NCBI GenBank assembly: GCA_023145125.1
Contig: JAGLEK010000232.1
Location: 1 to 10,678 of the forward strand
DNA from: Bacteroidales bacterium
GTDB lineage: Bacteria; Bacteroidota; Bacteroidia; Bacteroidales; B18-G4
Reading direction: 5' to 3'
DNA length: 10,678 nucleotides
This document shows, piece after piece, positions 6,185 through 10,678 of the stretch. Under the pieces are notes generated by a model, which saw nothing but the letters and a program-made list of their open reading frames with translations, had not been told where the DNA came from and searched no databases. Numbering within the stretch: position 1 is the stretch's first letter; each line of letters opens with the position of its first letter. A program made the translations under genes and the position numbers.

Positions 6185-9100
6185 AAATCGACTCTTGCTC
6201 ATAATGCTTTTTTCGATCCTGCTTCTCCAATTTCCCGGAAGCGGCCAGGCTCAGATGATAAAGGAAGTGCATCAGAACAAGAATGACTATTTTCTGGATA
6301 TCACCACCATCCTGCAATATACAAGCAACAAGGACTATCTTGCCCGGGGGGAGGAGCTGCTGGGAAGCTTTGCCGGTGTATGGGAATCAGGATATTTCAA
6401 GCCTCACCACAGAGATAAGATCTATGAGGTTTCCAATGCGATGCTAAACAAATCGATGCGGTCCTATCCACATTTCTACGATTTCATAAGCAACCTGACC
6501 ACCTTTGTCGAAAAGGGCCTGGATGATAACAGCCTGGAATTATGGCTTACTGAGCTTGATACATTGGGCACACTCAGGTCCTCAGGGCCTATGGCCGAAT
6601 TCCTGGAGTATACCGTGAGTCTGTTCGGAAAATCCATTCTCTATGAAACAAGGTCCCGTGCATGGTATTTCAGGAATGGAACTTTCACCTTTGCATATGA
6701 TAGTTTGCTGTACCTGGACTTTCCTGAACTCAACCTGATCTGTTCCACAGGCCGCGATAGCACAGTGATCATGCAAACGAGCGGAAAATATTATCCCTCC
6801 AATGAATTATTCTCAGGCAGGAATGGCAGAATCAGCTGGCTCAGGGCCGGATTTGATAAGGATGAGGTTTATGCCAGCCTGCAAAAATTTGATATCGACC
6901 TTAAGACACTCTCCTTCAAAGCAGATTCTGCGGTGTTGCATAATAAAACCTATTTCGATTTCCCCATTCAGGGGGTATTGATTGAAAAAGTCCTCTCCAG
7001 TTCTCCCGGCGACAGGGCTTCCTACCCGCAATTTGAATCGTACTTTGATGACTATGAAGTGCTGGGCCTTTTTGAGAATATCAATTATACCGGGGGGCTG
7101 GGAATGAGGGGAAGGAAGTTGCTCTTTACCGGTGAAAGCGATCGCCCGGCAAGATTCATCTTTAAAAAAGGCGGTGATTACTTTGCTGTTATCCGTTCAA
7201 GGGTCTTCGAGCTGGAGGACGAGGAGATCGTATCCAGTCCTGCCTCCTTTTCAATATATTTCGATGAAGATTCCATTTATCATCCCGGTTTGCAGATGAG
7301 GTATATTCATGAAGATAAATTGCTCAGCCTGGTAAGGCTGAACAGGGGGATCGCCCAGAGCCCGTTTTTTGATGCATACCATAAAGTTGATATGTATTGT
7401 GAAGCCCTTTACTGGGTCATGAACTCAGAAGAGATAAGTTTTGAAATGATCAGGGGGATCAGCCAGCGAAGTAAAATAAAATTCGAATCAGATAAGTATT
7501 ATACAGAATTTGAATATTACAAGCTTCAGGGCATCGATGATGTGAACCCACTTGTTCTGGTGAAAAAGTATGCTGACCGCTACACGTCTAATATTGTGAA
7601 AGTAGGAGTCTTTGCTGACTTTATCCGTAAGCCTGTTGAACAGGCAGTATCCATGTTGCTGATGCTCGACTCCAGGGGCTTTGTAGTGTATAATTCCGAT
7701 ACGCGGGAAGCTTTGATAAAGCAACGCCTGTACGATTATCTTCGGGCCCATCACGGGGATATGGATTATGATGTTATTTACTTTACCTCAGAAACAGTTA
7801 ATAAAAGTAATGCGGTTGTTGAACTGGCAACCTTCGATATGCTTATCAGTGGCGTTTCCCAGATATCGCTCAGCGACTCACAGATGGTGTATATATACCC
7901 GATGAATGAGGAGATAGTACTAAAGAAGAACAAGGACTTTACTTTTGCGGGCAGGATCAGGGCCGGACTTTTTGAATTCTATGCACATGAATGCTCCTTT
8001 GAATATGATACCTTTAAGATCAATATGCCGCTGATCGACTCTATGAGCTTTTTTGTGAGGGTGCCCGATACAAGCGAGAGCATGAAGGAACCACAGTATT
8101 ACAGGGTGCAGGCGATGGTTGAGGACATGAATGGTTTTATGATGATCGACAAACCTAATAACAAATCAGGACTGAAGTCCTATCCTCAGTACCCGATCTT
8201 TACCAGTACCGACCATTCATTCGTTTATTACGACGGCAATACAAGAGCCAATAGCACATTCGATCGCGGGAAGTTTTATTATGAGCTCGATCCTTTCACA
8301 CTTGACAGCCTGGATAACTTTTCAACAACAGGCATGATATTTCAGGGTTATCTTGCCAGTGGCGGGATACTGCCGCCCATACGGGATCCGCTGCGGGTTA
8401 TGCCCGATTATTCGCTTGGACTGACAAGCATCACAGAGGAAGACGGCCTGCCGCTTTATGACGGGAAAGCCACATTTTATGATACGATCATAATGGATAA
8501 CAGTGGATTGCATGGCGCAGGTGAACTGCAGTATCTGACATCGGTTACAGAAGCTTCTGAAATAGTGTTTTATACTGATTCGGTTTTTTCCACTACCAAC
8601 AGCTTTATGATCGAAAGTCTGCTGGACAGTGTTGAATATGCCGATGTTTCTGTAGGAAAAGCATACCAATCCTGGTATCCTGATTCAAACCTTATGGTTG
8701 TTGAAATGATGGATGAGGCATTTAATCTGTACGACAGTACGGCAACATTCAGGGGAAGAATTTGCCTCACTCCTGATGCTCTGAATGGTGCCGGTGACTT
8801 TACTTTCGAACGGGCAGTGATCGAATCGGATGATTTTGTTTTTGGCCATCACAGTATGTGGGCCGACACCTCTGATTTTAGCTTGTATACCGATACTACA
8901 TTCAGTGCCCTGGCCTTCTTCACAAATGATTACCGTACTGATCTAGATTTTGACCAGAGGAAAGGCAAATTCATATCCACAGGAGTTTCATCCCTGGTCG
9001 ATATCCCTTTCAACCGGTTTATTTGCTATATGGATGAGATTGAATGGGAGATGGACATGCAAAGCATGCACCTGAAGAATAATATTGCCGAAGAGATTCC

Positions 9101-10676
9101 TGATATCAACGAAATGACCATGCTTGAGCTGATGGACCTTAACCTTTCAGGTTCCGAGTTCACTTCAACCCATCCTGATCAGGATTCTCTGCGGTTTTTC
9201 AGTACCAGCGCAGATTACGATCTGCAGAAGAATATTATCTATGCCGAAGATGTGAAGATCATCAGGGTTGCTGATGCTGCGATCTTTCCGGGCGATGGAA
9301 AGCTGAACATATTACAGGATGCCCTGATTGAAACCCTCAGGTATGCTGACATCATTACAGATACTGCATCGAGACACCACCATGTTTATAATGCCAATGT
9401 GAATATTTTCTCAAGGCATCAATATATTGCAAACGGTGATATTGACTATTTGGATATAGCGGGCGAATCAAGTCCCATATTCATGAGCAGCATCACTGTG
9501 GATTCATCGGGACGGACACTTGCTACCGGCCATATCTCCGATACGGCAGCTTTTATGCTGAGTCCGTGGTACTCATTCATAGGAAATGTTAAACTGGAAG
9601 CAAGGCAGGAATTTCTTTATTTTGACGGTAATTTCAGTGTAAGGCAGGATTGCTTCGATGATCACTTCGACAGGGCATTGCTCGATACGCTTATCAACCC
9701 TGATGATATACTTATTCCTGTTCCTGATAGCCTGAAAGGGCCTGATGGCGTGAATATTATGACAAGCCTTATGTATGCACCGGAGTCCGAACGTTTTTAC
9801 CCGGCATTTTTTACGCAGAAACGAAGAGAGGGAGATATCTCAGTGCTTTCTGCCTCCGGGCTGCTTTCATATGATAAGGATAATGAAAGCTTCAGGGTTT
9901 CAGCAGAAAATGGAGCCGGACTGACGGAGTACCTGACACTGCACAACGACAATTGCTCACTGGAAGGGGTAGGGCCAATCTCCCTGGAAATGGAACTTCC
10001 ACATGTTAAGCTTGATCTGTTTGGCCATGCAGGTCATTATATAATACCTGATTCTACACGCTTCGATATTGTGATGGGCTTTGATTTCTTCTTTGACCCT
10101 AATGTGCTGAAAAGGATATCAAAAAGCCTGAGTGAAACCAACCTCCCCGGAACGGAAACTACTGATCCTGTATTTCTAACCTTTCTTAAGCAACGTATGC
10201 CCCCCGGCGAAGCGGATAAGATCATTACAGACCTCAGTAATTATGGCGTCATCAGGCGCTTGCCGGAAAGTATTAAGTATACTTTGCTCATGAACCAGGT
10301 GAAGTTCCATTGGAGCCAACGTACCAGTTCCCTGGTTTCCTATGGTGATATCGGAGTATTCAGTATAGGGGATGAACTGGTTAACAGAATGGTGCCCGGC
10401 TATGTTGAGATAGATCGTAAAGCAAGTGGTTATGGAGTGGTCAATATCTATTTTGAAATCCCCGAAGGTGATTGGTATTTCTTCAGCTATCGCAATTATA
10501 TCATGCAGGCCATCTCTTCAAATGAAGGGTTCAATAACGAGATACTTAACCTGAAAGCAGACAGGCGCATCATCTATTCAAGGGATGAGGAAGTACCCTA
10601 TGAGTTCGTTATCTCAAGCAGGCGGAAAATGATCGATTTTAAACGTAAGATGGATAATATTTATGGAATAAGATAG
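6177..10676 (+). CDS. Large exported protein of unknown family, beta-rich, 1499 residues
   Basis: I do not recognise a named family. The preferred start, ATG 6177, gives a clear Sec signal peptide: basic start (MIKNR), hydrophobic core (6-19), and a likely signal peptidase I site near GSGQA|Q (25/26). There is no lipobox cysteine, no later membrane segment, and no type IX secretion C-terminal domain that I can see, so a periplasmic or envelope location is likely. Residues 40-150 look helical. Residues 160-370 and 580-1300 are rich in alternating strand patterns with many Asp, Ser, Tyr and Phe, suggesting stacked beta repeats; one pair is clear (760-804 and 851-895). A helical module at about 456-522 interrupts them. 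Residues 1305-1370 are again helical. The frame opens 27 codons upstream inside prmA, but only from 6177 is a signal peptide produced. The 8-base overlap with prmA implies co-translation. The gene ends two bases before the window edge and appears complete. Confidence 0.9.
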   Translation: MIKNRLLLIMLFSILLLQFPGSGQAQMIKEVHQNKNDYFLDITTILQYTSNKDYLARGEELLGSFAGVWESGYFKPHHRDKIYEVSNAMLNKSMRSYPHFYDFISNLTTFVEKGLDDNSLELWLTELDTLGTLRSSGPMAEFLEYTVSLFGKSILYETRSRAWYFRNGTFTFAYDSLLYLDFPELNLICSTGRDSTVIMQTSGKYYPSNELFSGRNGRISWLRAGFDKDEVYASLQKFDIDLKTLSFKADSAVLHNKTYFDFPIQGVLIEKVLSSSPGDRASYPQFESYFDDYEVLGLFENINYTGGLGMRGRKLLFTGESDRPARFIFKKGGDYFAVIRSRVFELEDEEIVSSPASFSIYFDEDSIYHPGLQMRYIHEDKLLSLVRLNRGIAQSPFFDAYHKVDMYCEALYWVMNSEEISFEMIRGISQRSKIKFESDKYYTEFEYYKLQGIDDVNPLVLVKKYADRYTSNIVKVGVFADFIRKPVEQAVSMLLMLDSRGFVVYNSDTREALIKQRLYDYLRAHHGDMDYDVIYFTSETVNKSNAVVELATFDMLISGVSQISLSDSQMVYIYPMNEEIVLKKNKDFTFAGRIRAGLFEFYAHECSFEYDTFKINMPLIDSMSFFVRVPDTSESMKEPQYYRVQAMVEDMNGFMMIDKPNNKSGLKSYPQYPIFTSTDHSFVYYDGNTRANSTFDRGKFYYELDPFTLDSLDNFSTTGMIFQGYLASGGILPPIRDPLRVMPDYSLGLTSITEEDGLPLYDGKATFYDTIIMDNSGLHGAGELQYLTSVTEASEIVFYTDSVFSTTNSFMIESLLDSVEYADVSVGKAYQSWYPDSNLMVVEMMDEAFNLYDSTATFRGRICLTPDALNGAGDFTFERAVIESDDFVFGHHSMWADTSDFSLYTDTTFSALAFFTNDYRTDLDFDQRKGKFISTGVSSLVDIPFNRFICYMDEIEWEMDMQSMHLKNNIAEEIPDINEMTMLELMDLNLSGSEFTSTHPDQDSLRFFSTSADYDLQKNIIYAEDVKIIRVADAAIFPGDGKLNILQDALIETLRYADIITDTASRHHHVYNANVNIFSRHQYIANGDIDYLDIAGESSPIFMSSITVDSSGRTLATGHISDTAAFMLSPWYSFIGNVKLEARQEFLYFDGNFSVRQDCFDDHFDRALLDTLINPDDILIPVPDSLKGPDGVNIMTSLMYAPESERFYPAFFTQKRREGDISVLSASGLLSYDKDNESFRVSAENGAGLTEYLTLHNDNCSLEGVGPISLEMELPHVKLDLFGHAGHYIIPDSTRFDIVMGFDFFFDPNVLKRISKSLSETNLPGTETTDPVFLTFLKQRMPPGEADKIITDLSNYGVIRRLPESIKYTLLMNQVKFHWSQRTSSLVSYGDIGVFSIGDELVNRMVPGYVEIDRKASGYGVVNIYFEIPEGDWYFFSYRNYIMQAISSNEGFNNEILNLKADRRIIYSRDEEVPYEFVISSRRKMIDFKRKMDNIYGIR
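7542..7742 (+). other. Helical module inside the large exported protein, winged-helix-like pattern
   Basis: Residues 456-522 read as helix (NPLVLVKKYADRYT), short helix (VGVFADFIR), helix (KPVEQAVSMLLMLDSRG), a strand-turn segment (FVVYNSDTREALI) and helix (KQRLYDYLRAH). That order resembles a winged-helix fold. In an exported protein it would more likely mediate protein contacts than DNA binding. This is a visual judgement of pattern, not a profile match. Confidence 0.3.
8454..8588 (+). repeat. Large exported protein, beta repeat copy 1
   Basis: Residues 760-804, beginning LYDGKATF and containing LHGAGEL. It aligns without gaps to copy 2 (851-895), with 16 of 45 positions identical by hand count. 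The shared pattern is LYD..ATF...I, then L.GAG, then V.E....VF...S. Confidence 0.7.
8727..8861 (+). repeat. Large exported protein, beta repeat copy 2
   Basis: Residues 851-895, beginning LYDSTATF and containing LNGAGDF. It starts 91 residues after copy 1. The neighbouring segments (for example 931-966 and 1008-1044) have a similar strand rhythm and may be more diverged copies, but I could not align them confidently. Confidence 0.7.
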
Positions 10677-10678
10677 TT

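Noticed and set aside
6177..10676. Large exported protein as LptD or another outer-membrane barrel protein
   Set aside because: The strand rhythm is reminiscent of LptA/LptD-like jellyroll segments, but there is no recognisable LptD barrel, no terminal aromatic outer-membrane signal and no cysteine pattern, so I do not assign it.

Overview
This window looks like core-genome DNA from a member of the Bacteroidota, probably Bacteroidales or a related order. The evidence is protein content and gene order: a two-copy DUF1599 protein, a BT_3928-type DoxX/thioredoxin-like membrane protein and tpiA in a row is an arrangement I associate with this phylum. Shine-Dalgarno sequences are mostly absent and upstream regions are A-rich, as is usual there. 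All eight genes are intact. I see no RNA genes, insertion sequences, CRISPR arrays or phage genes, and no gene-free stretch longer than about 80 bases.

Left part (1-1724): a weak AT-rich hairpin lies just before a plus-strand diadenylate cyclase gene (cdaA, c-di-AMP synthesis). It converges, with only 11 bases between stop codons, on folP (dihydropteroate synthase, folate synthesis) on the minus strand. In many relatives, as I recall, folP and cdaA point the same way, so the face-to-face layout may be a local inversion.

Middle (1725-1800): a 76-base divergent intergenic region separates folP from the right-hand gene array. It contains a GC-rich, nearly perfect 8-bp inverted repeat (1770-1787) beside weak matches to the Bacteroidota promoter.

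Right part (1801-10676): six plus-strand genes are tightly packed (a 4-base overlap, then gaps of 5, 39 and 6 bases, then an 8-base overlap) and probably form one operon, perhaps with a second promoter before tpiA. They are: an internally duplicated DUF1599 protein; a BT_3928-type protein with five membrane segments, a DCGCFGD cysteine motif and a thioredoxin-like C-terminal part; an orphan DppB/OppB-type ABC permease with an enlarged extracytoplasmic loop; tpiA (glycolysis); prmA (ribosomal protein L11 methyltransferase); and a gene for a 1499-residue exported protein that I cannot assign to a family. These functions do not form one obvious pathway. The array mixes housekeeping genes with envelope genes of unknown role.

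The best candidate for undescribed biology is the 1499-residue exported protein, which is beta-rich, has an internal repeat and an embedded helical module, and is translationally coupled to prmA. The orphan permease and the BT_3928-type protein are next.
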